From positions 434,001 to 498,000 of the forward strand of contig JAPNXP010000002.1 of assembly GCA_028753945.1 (NCBI GenBank): a stretch of DNA of 64,000 bases, in the 5' to 3' direction. Positions within the stretch are counted from its first letter, which is position 1, and every line of letters starts with the position of its first letter. A program made the position numbers and the translations under genes. Below, piece after piece: positions 54,337 to 63,712 of this stretch. The notes beneath the pieces are model-generated. The model ran no database searches. It was not told where the DNA came from and worked only from the letters and a program-made list of their open reading frames with translations. This DNA is from Hexactinellida sp. DTS-2022. Its lineage: Eukaryota; Porifera; Hexactinellida.

Positions 54337-55018
54337 TATTGTTCTGTTCTATCAATCAAATGAATCTAATTTCTAATAAATTATGTTTTTAGTACAAGAG
54401 TCACGTTTGTCTCTTCAATTAATTTGAGTCAGTTTCATAAAAGAGCCTACATATACTCATTCAAGTAACTTAACTCCTAGCTCACAAGAGAAGGTAAAAT
54501 ATTCAATTTCAATAAGACGTTCGTACCATTAGATTTACCATGCTTTACCAATTTAGGATATCTGTATAAGTTATTTGCCTATTCGGTCGATCAAAGTAAT
54601 AGAAGCCAATTGGAAAGTTGGAACAATACGAATCCTATAAATCCTGGACAATGCCTATATTTACCAAATAATTCGATACTTTTGAACTGGCAAAGTTATT
54701 CGGTTGACAATTTGGTTTATAATTAATGGATTTATGATTAAAGATTACAATTAATACATACACACATACATCAATAACTAATTAATTGCAGAGTTAATGG
54801 CTTTGGTTAACCAATTTGAGATCTGAAAATGTCGATTATCAAAGTAGTTAGCAGAATTCTTAAACCTCTCTAATGTTAATTTCGAACTATAATTAATTCC
54901 TAATCATACACCAAAGTATTTGTGAATAAATGAGTTTATATAACTACAATAAGCAAGTCCAGCAAAACGCAGTACGTATATACATAATTAAAACAAACAA
55001 ACAATAAATAAAGAAGCA
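54337..55018. other. Spacer profilin-PFKFB, nothing recognised
   Basis: AT-rich sequence without MITE termini or coding signs. It should hold the profilin promoter and the PFKFB 3' end. Confidence 0.4.
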
Positions 55019-56536
55019 TTAATAGGTGTTAATTGTATCCACAACATCATCATCGAGATTAAATTTAGATATCATGTTACTGTAGGCCCCAGGAACAATC
55101 TTAACTACTGTATGTAAGTCACATTTCATATTAGGCATATCTTCCAATGGTGTATGGCTCAAATAAGACATAATGCATCTCATAACAGCTTGATGGCAGA
55201 TAATAAGAATGTCATTTTCCCTTCGTTCTAATTCCATTATCAACGGCTCTAATCGTGTTACCACATCCTCGTAAGATTCACCCATTGGATATCTGTATTT
55301 AAGTTTGTGTTGTTTGCGGAGCTCGAAATCTTTGGGATAAGCCTCCTTGAATTCCTCATACGTCATTCCGTCGCCTATACCGGCATCAATTTCGTTAAGA
55401 GCGGTCCATGAAACTACACTATGTTTCTCACTTAAGTACTTTGCGGTTTGTTTAGTGCGCACTAATTGGCTTGTCCAAACTTCGAAATCGTTTAGTGTGC
55501 CTATATTATCAAAGAACTCCTTAAGTTTCACAGAATACTCAAGGCCATGTCTGCTTAAAGGGGCGTTTCCACCGATTTTCTTATTCAGATTATATTCCGA
55601 CTCGCCATGCCTTGTTATGTAAATTGCCCTTTGCGTCCGTATATTTAGATTCATCAGGAAATACACTATTCTACTATGTACTGTGCCACGAATACGGTTA
55701 GTTTGTACGCGCTCCCCCATATTAATGAACTTAATATAAGCCAAATGTGCATCCAATGTATCAGAAAGACCTTCGTAGGCCCTTTTATAGTTCTCAAGTC
55801 GCTTCAAAAAGTCCCTCCAAGCCTCATCGGGATCTGTGTCTTTATAATCGTCCGAATTAACTTTAACATTCTTGATATTCTCGCATACTATATCTTCGTT
55901 GTCAGTTATTAGTTCTATAAATATCTTATCTATCCCTTGTTTGTCGAGGATGTCTGAAATAACGATCCGCCTTTCCCGAGTTGAGTTTGTAGCGTCGAGA
56001 ATTACAATCTCTCCCGACTCGAAATGAATGTATCTAGTTGCGTCATCCAATGCTTTTCGCACGAAATCCATTCGCATTGCTTTGGCTACTTCGTTGTCTG
56101 GGTCGAAAAAATCCGCGTTTTGTTTCCCAACATTCTTACGTCGATATTCGCCGAAATTAAATACTTTTGTGTTACAACCGATCCACCTAAGATAGCCACT
56201 TAGGCGCTTGGCTAAATATGTTTTTCCGTGAGCTGGAAGCCCGACTAGAATAATTGCAAGCGGCGATTTTAACATTTCTGGGCAAGTAGGGCATGGAGTT
56301 AATCGTGTAGGCGTTACATTCATAGACGAAGAGTTGTAGTCAAGTCTGTTGTAATCTGTTATTGATAATGTTTCTGACATTTCAATCGAATCAGTACTTG
56401 TGAAGGATTTGTTAATGTTATCACCGAAATATTGTTCTGTGTCGATAATTCTAAAATTCGGACAAGATTTATTTCTTGAGAGTTCTTCAGTACTTATATC
56501 ATCTTGGCTCGTATTCAAATTCTGCATGCTAGACAT
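55019..56536 (-). CDS. PFKFB: 6-phosphofructo-2-kinase/fructose-2,6-bisphosphatase (505 aa)
   Basis: Bifunctional enzyme that sets the level of fructose-2,6-bisphosphate and so controls glycolysis. The kinase half has the Walker A GLPAHGKTY (99-107; the family usually has Arg where His stands here) and LDATNSTRERR. The phosphatase half has the histidine-phosphate motif TRHGESEYN (His311), LNEIDAG (Glu383) and ILIICHQAVMR (His449). The N-terminal 90 residues are Ser/Thr/Asn-rich and probably regulatory. The start is MSSMQN at 56536, but a TATGTCTAG acceptor-like site lies right before CATGCAG, so translation may begin at the next ATG (56527). Intronless; animal length is about 450-520 aa. Which vertebrate isoform it matches cannot be said. 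Confidence 0.95.
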   Translation of the reverse strand: MSSMQNLNTSQDDISTEELSRNKSCPNFRIIDTEQYFGDNINKSFTSTDSIEMSETLSITDYNRLDYNSSSMNVTPTRLTPCPTCPEMLKSPLAIILVGLPAHGKTYLAKRLSGYLRWIGCNTKVFNFGEYRRKNVGKQNADFFDPDNEVAKAMRMDFVRKALDDATRYIHFESGEIVILDATNSTRERRIVISDILDKQGIDKIFIELITDNEDIVCENIKNVKVNSDDYKDTDPDEAWRDFLKRLENYKRAYEGLSDTLDAHLAYIKFINMGERVQTNRIRGTVHSRIVYFLMNLNIRTQRAIYITRHGESEYNLNKKIGGNAPLSRHGLEYSVKLKEFFDNIGTLNDFEVWTSQLVRTKQTAKYLSEKHSVVSWTALNEIDAGIGDGMTYEEFKEAYPKDFELRKQHKLKYRYPMGESYEDVVTRLEPLIMELERRENDILIICHQAVMRCIMSYLSHTPLEDMPNMKCDLHTVVKIVPGAYSNMISKFNLDDDVVDTINTY

Positions 56537-56753
56537 ACAAAGAAAAAATAGGCCAAACAAATTAAACACGGTCTATTAAATTAATTAATTAGAATTATTC
56601 AGAGGCAAACAAAACAGATATATATTCAATTGATGGAAAAACGTAGTTAAAGTTGAGCTGTACAAATACTGCATATACAAACAAATTCAGCAAATTATAT
56701 ACAAACGGAAACTTACATGTGCGCAAGTTAGTTGAATCAGTGTACGTATTGAG

Positions 56754-57272
56754 TTAGTTGGTAAGGTAATCACTTTCAGAACTGATTTGTGTTTCAACTT
56801 TAGAAATCATGTGTATTTTCTTGCATTTTTTTAATTTTTTATCCTTTTTATGCGTTTTAGTTTTGCTACCAATCACTTTTTTTTTTTTTACTTTTTTCAA
56901 TCTTTTTAAATTTTTAACTTTTTTGATTGATTTTTCTGAGTCACTACTACAATATTCTTTGCTTAGCTTTGTGTTTAGATCAGGGTATAATTCCCAATAG
57001 CCCCCATGACCCCATTTGTTCTCTTCTGCTTCCACACTTTTCGGTCTTTCAATAAAACGATTTTCTTTTCCATTTATCAAACAATCTAATTTAGGCTTTT
57101 TACTCACAATTTTTTTCTGTTCAATTTCAACTAATTCTTCTGAATATCTACGTTTTATTTTCTGTTCATATTTCTTCTGCAACCACATGCTCTGTTCCTC
57201 CTTGGCTCTGTTATGAGATTCTGTGTGCTTGAGTATGCGAATAAAGTGTCCCCTGTCTACTCTACGTTTCAT
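56754..57272 (-). CDS. NKAPD1: NKAPD1-like basic nuclear protein (172 aa)
   Basis: The N-terminal motif ILKHTESHNRAKEEQSMW and the central KWGHGGYWELYPDLN match human NKAPD1 (RHTDAHNKIQEESDMW and RWGHSGYKELYPEEF). The C-terminal third is a run of lysine-rich repeats (KKVKKKKVIGSK, THKKDKKLKKCKK) as in that family, though shorter than in vertebrates (about 290 aa). It probably works in the nucleus; the molecular role is poorly known. Single exon from a clear ATG. Confidence 0.8.
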   Translation of the reverse strand: MKRRVDRGHFIRILKHTESHNRAKEEQSMWLQKKYEQKIKRRYSEELVEIEQKKIVSKKPKLDCLINGKENRFIERPKSVEAEENKWGHGGYWELYPDLNTKLSKEYCSSDSEKSIKKVKNLKRLKKVKKKKVIGSKTKTHKKDKKLKKCKKIHMISKVETQISSESDYLTN

Positions 57273-57290
57273 ACTAAAAGCCTGTTAATT

Positions 57291-57652
57291 AAAACGTTAC
57301 GCAACGCGAATTCCATGAGAAAAATTAGACCTCACATACAGGCTTTCATCCAGGAAAAATTACCCCGCTCCTAGATTTTGTTAGAGCTCGTTTAGTTTTC
57401 ATTTTGTACTCCTAGATTAATCTTCTTGTATTAACTCTATGGGAGCAACTTCGATATTGTAGGCCTAGAATCGATTTTTCTACGCCTAGATAAAAATTCT
57501 GCCAAATTACGCTCCTTTAGGCGTGCCCAGCACGCCTGGATAATACCCTGCACACATATTTGACATTTTTATAATACAAAAGATGGTCTGTCACACATTG
57601 GTTGACCCCCCCCCCCCTTGGAAGCGTTACATAACGTTTAATTAAACGGTCC
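57291..57652. repeat. ACGTTACGTAACG element, diverged third copy (362 bp)
   Basis: The left AATTAAAACGTTACGCAACG matches the inverted right CGTTACATAACGTTTAATT. The GC-spiked interior contains GCTCCTAG/CTAGGCG palindromic pieces and the block AAATTAGACCTC. It begins just upstream of the NKAPD1-like ATG. Confidence 0.6.
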
Positions 57653-58133
57653 CTAATTACAATAGCCCGGTCCACTAATGACGTAAATTGAAAATGAATT
57701 AGTATACAAATCACACTTTGTAAAATGACTGTAAAGTACATGCTTCGACTAGTTAATCCTTGTGATTTACAGAAACCTTTTAGATACAAATTCCACGAAT
57801 CAAACTTACTATAAAAGGATTTACCTTTACAAGTACACCCATAGGCATAGTAGTACATGATTACCAAACTGGAGTATGGTATATAGTATAGAGGTTAATG
57901 TTACACTGTAGCCAAATATACTATTATAAAAACTTAATCATAACATGTGTTTATAATGTGTGACGAATATTAGTTCATATTACATAATAGTATCTATGAT
58001 TTACTGAAATAAGTTCATATTATATAACATATTGATATTTATAGCTATAGCATGTTGCATGGCGACAATGTGATCAATTGGAATTTGAACTAAATCACAG
58101 GGAAAAATTGGGAATATAGTACACTTAATTATC

Positions 58134-58141
58134 TATAAATA
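58134..58141 (+). promoter_or_regulatory. TATA box candidate of 7TM gene 9
   Basis: TATAAATA, 31-38 bases before the ATG at 58172, identical to the boxes of nested members 3 and 5. Confidence 0.5.
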
Positions 58142-58171
58142 AGTTTAATCAAAATATAATATCACAAAGAA

Positions 58172-59287
58172 ATGGAAAACACAACTCATTATTACGGACA
58201 TCTCTATGATCAAATTTGTAGCATTTTAATTTGGTTAGAATTAATTCCAATTCCCTTCACAATCGGTTTTTCTGTGATTTGGGTAATAATCGCTATTTTG
58301 CTACTCAGAAAGAAGGACGTTCGTAACGGAAATGGATTTCATCTAGGATCTCTAAGGGTCCACTATATAACTGCTTTACATAGACAGAGAGTTATACAGC
58401 GTGTCATTCTACTCATTGCCATTAACTGTATACTCACAGACATTACATTAACTGTAAGAACTGCATACCAAACATATCACATTATCACAAATCACCATTA
58501 CAACAATACATACCGTATGGAATTCGGTCAGTGGGCTAACTACGAATACTACGATTGGTTGTTTATAGCTTGGTTCGTACCTTCGATAACTTTTTCACAA
58601 AGTTACTATTGGACTGTCGCTTTACTGCCAATAACGACAAAAGCATATTTCAATATAAACACAAGTTGCAATAATTTTAAAGCTGTCCTTATTTTCATAT
58701 TTATTCGTGGCGCCTTATTGGCCATATTATGGATAATTCCCTACACCATTCCAATTGGCGTTGTTATGTTCATTGTAAGTACCGCATTCGATTGGCTAAT
58801 CATAATGTACTGTTTCATTAGTGCATACTTAGTCGCTAAAAATAGTATAAAAGGGCTTATAGAAGGATTGGACGAAAGAGATGCAATCGATAGAACTTTC
58901 ATTTCAAAACTCAGGTTCCTGTATCTAACTTTCTGCCTAATATTATCGCTAATTTTCGCATCAATGTTACAGGGTTTGATAGTAGAATACTTGATTCCAA
59001 TGATCGTATATCCAAATTGCTGGCTAAACAAACTGTATGGGATAAATATTAGTATGGGCACATATTGGGATATTGGGGAGAAATATAAATCTACATTATA
59101 TCTGGTACAACTCGTTTCTATGTTGGAAATACGCGTGTTCATAATCCTGTGTCGAATTGTGTATGTCATGCTGAGTGGAATATCGTTCTTGTTCATTCTG
59201 AAATTCAAGTTAAAGCAAAGAAATGGGAAAAAGTTGAAGAAAAAGAGACTTCCAAAAGAGGCAACACCTCTCATAGCGGAGGATTAA
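58172..59287 (+). CDS. 7TM receptor-like protein, divergent family member 9 (371 aa), outside RAB18
   Basis: Single-exon ORF from an ATG. Seven hydrophobic segments at about 18-45, 75-95, 127-155, 168-190, 191-221, 246-275 and 308-345. Outer loop 3 has YPNCWLNKLYGINI (282-284 NCW), nearly the same as members 4 and 7 (NPCW...VYGI), which ties it to the family. Outer loop 1 has a glycosylation site (NNTYRME) but lacks the cysteine, so the proposed loop 1-loop 3 disulfide cannot form. The tail is very basic (KLKQRNGKKLKKKRLPK) and ends EATPLIAED, the family's TPLL-type signal in an acidic context. The 3' UTR starts with a CAA repeat. Confidence 0.82.
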   Translation: MENTTHYYGHLYDQICSILIWLELIPIPFTIGFSVIWVIIAILLLRKKDVRNGNGFHLGSLRVHYITALHRQRVIQRVILLIAINCILTDITLTVRTAYQTYHIITNHHYNNTYRMEFGQWANYEYYDWLFIAWFVPSITFSQSYYWTVALLPITTKAYFNINTSCNNFKAVLIFIFIRGALLAILWIIPYTIPIGVVMFIVSTAFDWLIIMYCFISAYLVAKNSIKGLIEGLDERDAIDRTFISKLRFLYLTFCLILSLIFASMLQGLIVEYLIPMIVYPNCWLNKLYGINISMGTYWDIGEKYKSTLYLVQLVSMLEIRVFIILCRIVYVMLSGISFLFILKFKLKQRNGKKLKKKRLPKEATPLIAED

Positions 59288-59558
59288 ACAACAACTACAA
59301 CGACAACAACAACAACAACAAATAACAAAGAAAACAAAGTTGTAATTATTTTAAATTTGTAAATATAACTTTTAAATAAAATTGTGTTTTTACTTGATTG
59401 AGAGAAACTAGTTGCTGTTATAATTTATTTGTTTACATAAATAAATTATTGTTTTTATTTATTATGGCACTTATTGTTTGCTTATAATATCTGATTAATT
59501 ACAGCTGACTGAATGATAAATAGATTAATTGGATTTAACAGTTATAACTTAGTAGCAT

Positions 59559-60786
59559 TCACAACTGTGCGTTATACTCCGGGTGAAATGAGATAACCAG
59601 ATTGTACAGCAGATTTCTCACAGAGGAGAGTACACCTTGAGGAGGATCCTCGTTTGGGACCAAATTCGTTGTTTCTCCTTGGTTACCATTTTGGTCAGAT
59701 GCTATGCTAATCTCATCAGTCGCCTGTTCGGGTATAACAGGTGTATCCTCCTTAGTTGTTAAATCCGATTTATTTTCATTCGAAACATCTTCTCTTTCAT
59801 TCTCGCGATTTTCAGGATTATTTTCCCTTTCTCTGATTTGGTTCTCGACCTGTTGGAACCTAGGAACGTTGACTCTATTGACTCTGAATATTCCCAGCTG
59901 ATACAAGAACATAAGCCCACTGAAAGCCACTACGAGATAGAACTTGTATTGCGGGGCAAACTGGTACGTTATATACAGCAGCAGAGTTAACCGCACTACC
60001 AGGTTAATAGCATTATGAATCGCATTCTGCTCCTGGGCCTCTTCTAGGCCTATTCCCTGTGGCCTCCCGCCTAAAAAGTTGAATTCCTCTCCCTCTTGAT
60101 TTCTCTGAGGATTAGCAGGTCTCTCTCTGGGGTTGGGGGCCCCGGGGTCTGGCTGATCTATAAATAGAATAGAAATAGAAATACAGTAGACTCTGCTATA
60201 AGGGTCAAAGGTACTTCGTTATAAGCGGAGTAAATCAACTGTAATTAATATTTAAATAATGGTTAATATGAACACTATTTCAGTCCCATTTAAAGCCTTT
60301 TCAATACAAATGATGTTGGTTAATACGAATTCCGGATAAGGCGAACACATTTTGAGGGTCCCCTGGTGTTCGTACTAACGATGGTCTACTGTACTTTATC
60401 CGTCTGGGGGAATATAAATAAAATCTAGTTATAAACGGGTATATCGTTATATCCGATTTGTTATAACGGGAGTTTACTGTAATATAATTATCAACAATTA
60501 TAAGGCACAACTCACTTTGTTCTGTTTGTTTGTTTGCGTCTGTATTATTACCAACAGCCCCGTGTATGTAGTTATAGTACTGTAGGGCTGAGTAGTACGG
60601 ATGAGACTCGTTTGGAGAGAGATTGGATTTCGGGAGAGAAAGGAATTCCTGTATAACTTTGTTATTAGAAACGTTAGCTAGCCACAGAGTGTATAATGGG
60701 TTGGGAGAATCCGGTATTAATCTGGGTTTGAAAATATCCGATAGAACCACTGAATCTTCCAAACGAATTCCGTTAAAGTAAATTAC
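59559..60786 (-). CDS. HERPUD: HERPUD-like ER membrane protein, 3' exons only (5' end not found)
   Basis: HERPUD proteins are ER-associated degradation scaffolds with an N-terminal ubiquitin-like domain. Two minus-strand exons fit: 60786-60516 and 60157-59559 (donor GTGAGT, acceptor CTATTTATAG; the split codon is AAT). The first begins in the second half of the ubiquitin-like fold (VIYFNGIRLEDSVVLSDIF, comparable to human RLVYSGRLLPDHLQLKDIL). The last has LVVRLTLLLYITYQ and FYLVVAFSGLMFLYQLGIF as paired membrane segments, an acidic Asn/Glu-rich linker and a C-terminal LSSVRNLLYNLVISFHPE. An upstream exon coding the start of the ubiquitin-like domain is required. I could not find it between 60790 and 61870. 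Confidence 0.78.
60184..60480. repeat. Run of MITE pieces in the HERPUD intron
   Basis: A 58-bp mini-element (CAGTAGACTCTGCTATAAGG to CAACTG, 60184-60241) is followed by a family A copy (about 60262-60393, CGATGGTCTACTG) and a family G-like right half ending CGGGAGTTTACTG at about 60477. They make up nearly all of the intron. Confidence 0.65.
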
Positions 60787-60804
60787 CTATAAAATATAAT
60801 AGTT

Positions 60805-60968
60805 TACTCCCATTAATATGTACGTTAATATGATAAACTTGTTCGTATTATTCGAAATTTGTTGTATTAACCGGAGTCACTTGCATGCATTTATAGGCAA
60901 GGGAATTAAACCTTGTACTCCTTAACCGATATCCCTTATCTGTGTTCCTATTTACGAGAGTGTACTGT
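60805..60968. repeat. MITE family B
   Basis: It contains GAGTCACTTGCATGCATTT and ends CGAGAGTGTACTG; the left end is decayed (TAGTTTACTCCCATTAATA). The spacer up to 61600 has no other recognisable feature. Confidence 0.65.
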
Positions 60969-61599
60969 ATGTTAATTAGGACAAGGAACAATTTCCGAAG
61001 GTTTTATTCTGAATAAACTTATAATTTATACGATTCAAACAGTACAATAGAATAGCCATAAAATGACTGTAGCCTAGCTAATTGAATTCTTATATTACCA
61101 TTTCATTAAGCTACAGTGTATGTATCAAATAAGAGTACTAATATAAATCAGACTAAAGAGTGGTAATTGTTTATTAGAATTTAATTTGTTTATATATTTG
61201 TGAAATAAACGGTGAAATTTGTAAACAAGTCAAATCTGTGAAAATTGGTAAGTTGTGGTAAGGTGAGCGATAAAAATGCATAAATTTGTGTTAAAATTAA
61301 AGATTTGTACACACAATTCGGTCGCCAAATGTTATGACAAATGGTTCCCTTGACTTTATACAATGTTGCTACAGAATTTCGATTAGTAGAAACTTACATT
61401 TATAAAAAGCTAACTTGTTTATATATTTTCTACACAACTTTTCCATCAAAATAATGTAATTTACAAGCACAAAAGTAGTGGGTGTTTAATCTACTCCTTA
61501 GAGCTAATTCCTTGTAATATTCTACATTTTATAAATTGCCTGTTTGCAGTTAAGTTTATGTATACCCCCCAAAGGAGCTAATATATATATTTATAAGGA

Positions 61600-61806
61600 A
61601 TTAAACTGTAATAATACTAAGGTAAGTACCTGTTAAATTGTTATAAACACAAACTGTAATAATACTAAGGTAAGTACCTGTTAAATTGTTATAATATACA
61701 AACTGTAATACTACTACGGTAAGTTGTTATAATATACAAACTGTAATACTACTACGGTAAGTTGTTATAATATACAAACTGTAATACTACTACGGTAAGT
61801 TGTTAT
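61600..61806 (+). repeat. Short tandem repeats each carrying a consensus 5' splice site, upstream of MED26
   Basis: Two units of 48-49 bases followed by three of 38 bases, each with AAACTGTAATA and a GGTAAGT at 61621, 61669, 61718, 61756 and 61794. The spacing GGTAAGT...TGTTATAA is kept. MED26's ATG (61876) directly follows CAACTAG, which could serve as an acceptor, so the repeat may provide alternative donors for a 5' UTR intron. Confidence 0.7.
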
Positions 61807-61875
61807 AAAAACCAAATAATAAAGTGTTATATAGCTAACAGGTGCGACTGTATGAATCCCATCAGTGACAACTAG

Positions 61876-62727
61876 ATGTCTGCCAGTGGCAATCTCAACA
61901 TTCAAATGGATATTCTTAAAAATTCAGTAAATTTCAGCACTGGACAAATAATAAACATAAACATGTTCAACCAAGTTATAGAGTTTTTGGAGAGTTACAA
62001 AATGACCCGAGAAGATTTGGAAGAGACTAAAATAGGAAATCAATTTAACACCATTAGGAAATTAATCAGAGATCAGGCTTTGGCGAAGCGACTTAAGAAC
62101 TTAGTTAAATTGTGGTTTCGAGAAGAAGAAGAAAGAAACAGTTCTGTGTTAGTTAACGGGGACGATAGAGGCATAAACCATACTGTTCATTCTAAAAAAG
62201 CACATTCCAACTACAACAATACGTTGCCACGACCCACTCCAACAACTTTATCATTGAAAATTTCAATACCTTTAGAAAACATTTCTCTTCATAGAAACCA
62301 TATACCGAAAATACGATTTGTACCTGCAACACAAACAACACAAACAACAACAACAACAACAACAAATATATCTAACAACAATTCACAAAAACCCTCAACA
62401 CAGCCCGTCCCCAAACATTCCATTGTACCAACTAGTATCCAAGATACAGAGGTACAAACACAAACACAAACAGAACTAGTTCCTCCAAAAGATGAGCCAA
62501 TAACAACACCTGCAACAGAACTGGAACCATCTAGTCCACTGGGAGAAATCCCGTCCCCAAGGCCCTGTTTGTTCCCATTCCGAACAGAGGATGGTATCAC
62601 TAAGCAGGATGGTACCACATTCCTATGGCATCATCCGGTTGTTATAGAAGAGACCAGTTTAGTGATACGGCCTTACACATCTCTGATTGAATGGGAAAAT
62701 CAATTGACTTTACGTCCAACGCTTTAG
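61876..62727 (+). CDS. MED26: Mediator subunit 26 (283 aa)
   Basis: Mediator subunit that links to elongation factors through its TFIIS N-terminal (LW) domain. Residues 10-85 contain this four-helix domain: QVIEFLESYKMTREDLEETKIG, then RKLIRDQALAKRLKNLVKLWF, matching human MED26 (LEKYPITKEALEETRLG ... NEELAKRAKKLLRSW). A Thr/Pro/Gln low-complexity linker follows ([12 protein letters not shown]). The C-terminal part, DGITKQDGTTFLWHHP ... LVIRPYTSLI, corresponds to the conserved Mediator-binding end of MED26 (human ends LNILPYVCLD). It is half the human length (600 aa) because the linker is short. Single exon. Confidence 0.85.
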   Translation: MSASGNLNIQMDILKNSVNFSTGQIININMFNQVIEFLESYKMTREDLEETKIGNQFNTIRKLIRDQALAKRLKNLVKLWFREEEERNSSVLVNGDDRGINHTVHSKKAHSNYNNTLPRPTPTTLSLKISIPLENISLHRNHIPKIRFVPATQTTQTTTTTTTNISNNNSQKPSTQPVPKHSIVPTSIQDTEVQTQTQTELVPPKDEPITTPATELEPSSPLGEIPSPRPCLFPFRTEDGITKQDGTTFLWHHPVVIEETSLVIRPYTSLIEWENQLTLRPTL

Positions 62728-62930
62728 GGAATGCATTTAATTGGAACTGAGAGATTGGTTTGCTCATTTTATTAAAGCCTTATGATTCATTTGTTGTTTT
62801 ATATATATAGAGTTCTTATAGCAATTGTACGTTAATATTGCGTTATTGAGAACTTAAAATATTTCAGTTCTTATGATAGGAAGTTAAAGTATAGCAAGCT
62901 TGCTATTAGGCAAATCATACTGTGTAATAC

Positions 62931-63120
62931 AGTCTGCTTATTGTGGACAACTTTTCGTCTGCTTATTATGAAATACTTTATTTTGAACAAGCTCTATGGT
63001 CCAAATTTAATAAACTTACATAGGGTTTGTATTAAGTTGAGTTCGCTTATTATGAAGTCTCTATCATAATAAGCGAACTGAACACAATTTTGTTCGCTTG
63101 AATGTCATAACAAAACATAA
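62931..63120. repeat. MITE family E between MED26 and MPHOSPH6
   Basis: An inverted copy: GTCTGCTTATTGTGGACAA to AATGTCATAACAAAACATAAC, with CTTACATAGGGTTTGTATTA inside. Confidence 0.65.
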
Positions 63121-63201
63121 CTGTATAGTATTGATTTGTTTCCAAAATTACCACTAATATTATAACTCAGTGCCAACATCTCTACAAAATTAAAACTAAT
63201 A

Positions 63202-63346
63202 CAGTAGATGTCGGTTATAAGAACCTATCGGTTATAAGAACACTATGTTGGAAAACGGTTGCCATATACCCTGTATAATTTATGTCGGTTATAAGAACAT
63301 TAAGTGCAGTTCCCGACGATGTGCTTATAACCGGTATCCACTATAC
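63202..63346. repeat. MITE family C 23 bp upstream of the MPHOSPH6 ATG
   Basis: It starts CAGTAGATGTCGGTTATAAG and ends AACCGGTATCCACTATA. The in-frame extension upstream of the MPHOSPH6 ATG is entirely MITE sequence and is not protein. Confidence 0.8.
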
Positions 63347-63368
63347 TATATACAGCTACAGTATAACA

Positions 63369-63712
63369 ATGTCTAAAGCTACAAGAGAGAAGGGCCCCAA
63401 GCAGTTGTCCCGCACCCTGATGGGACTCAAGTTCATGAAGCGGCGGCTGGCTAGCGAGGAGCAGGCTGACGATAGCAAGATAGCCCCGGCGGACGCGTGG
63501 CTCGCCGGGAGCCCGCCGGAGACAAGGGAAGAGGGGAAGCTGCCTCAGATGGTGAGCTACGTAGGCTGCATGGGATTAGTGGGGAACGGACATCTGTCGT
63601 TTGGGAAGTTTAACAAAGAGGTCGAGAGAGAAATGTTAGCTATTGGCAGAGAGGAGAGAGGGGAGGCGTCCGATAGCGATAAATCTGTGTCAGATAACGA
63701 AATGGCAGACAG
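63369..63712 (+). CDS. MPHOSPH6: M-phase phosphoprotein 6, first exon (gene continues past the window)
   Basis: MPHOSPH6 is an RNA exosome cofactor for 5.8S rRNA maturation. The ATG at 63369 (MSKATREKG) is the likely start; earlier in-frame sequence belongs to a MITE. LSRTLMGLKFMKRRLASEE matches human LSKNLLRMKFMQRGLDSE. GHLSFGKFNKEVEREMLAI matches GRMSFRGFNPEVEKLMLQM. SDNEMADR matches SDEEMARR. The exon ends GACAG/GTAGGA at 63712 in phase 2. A CTATTTATAG acceptor follows at 63741-63750, but the frame after it runs into a MITE (63777-63933), so I cannot assign exon 2 safely. Confidence 0.85.

Noticed and set aside
57517..57867. 116-aa minus-strand ORF
   Set aside because: It overlaps the right end of a TIR element, has no recognisable motif and no clear start context.
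63282..63368. N-terminal extension of MPHOSPH6
   Set aside because: The extension is a family C MITE translated in frame; the same peptide appears in an unrelated copy near 1048.
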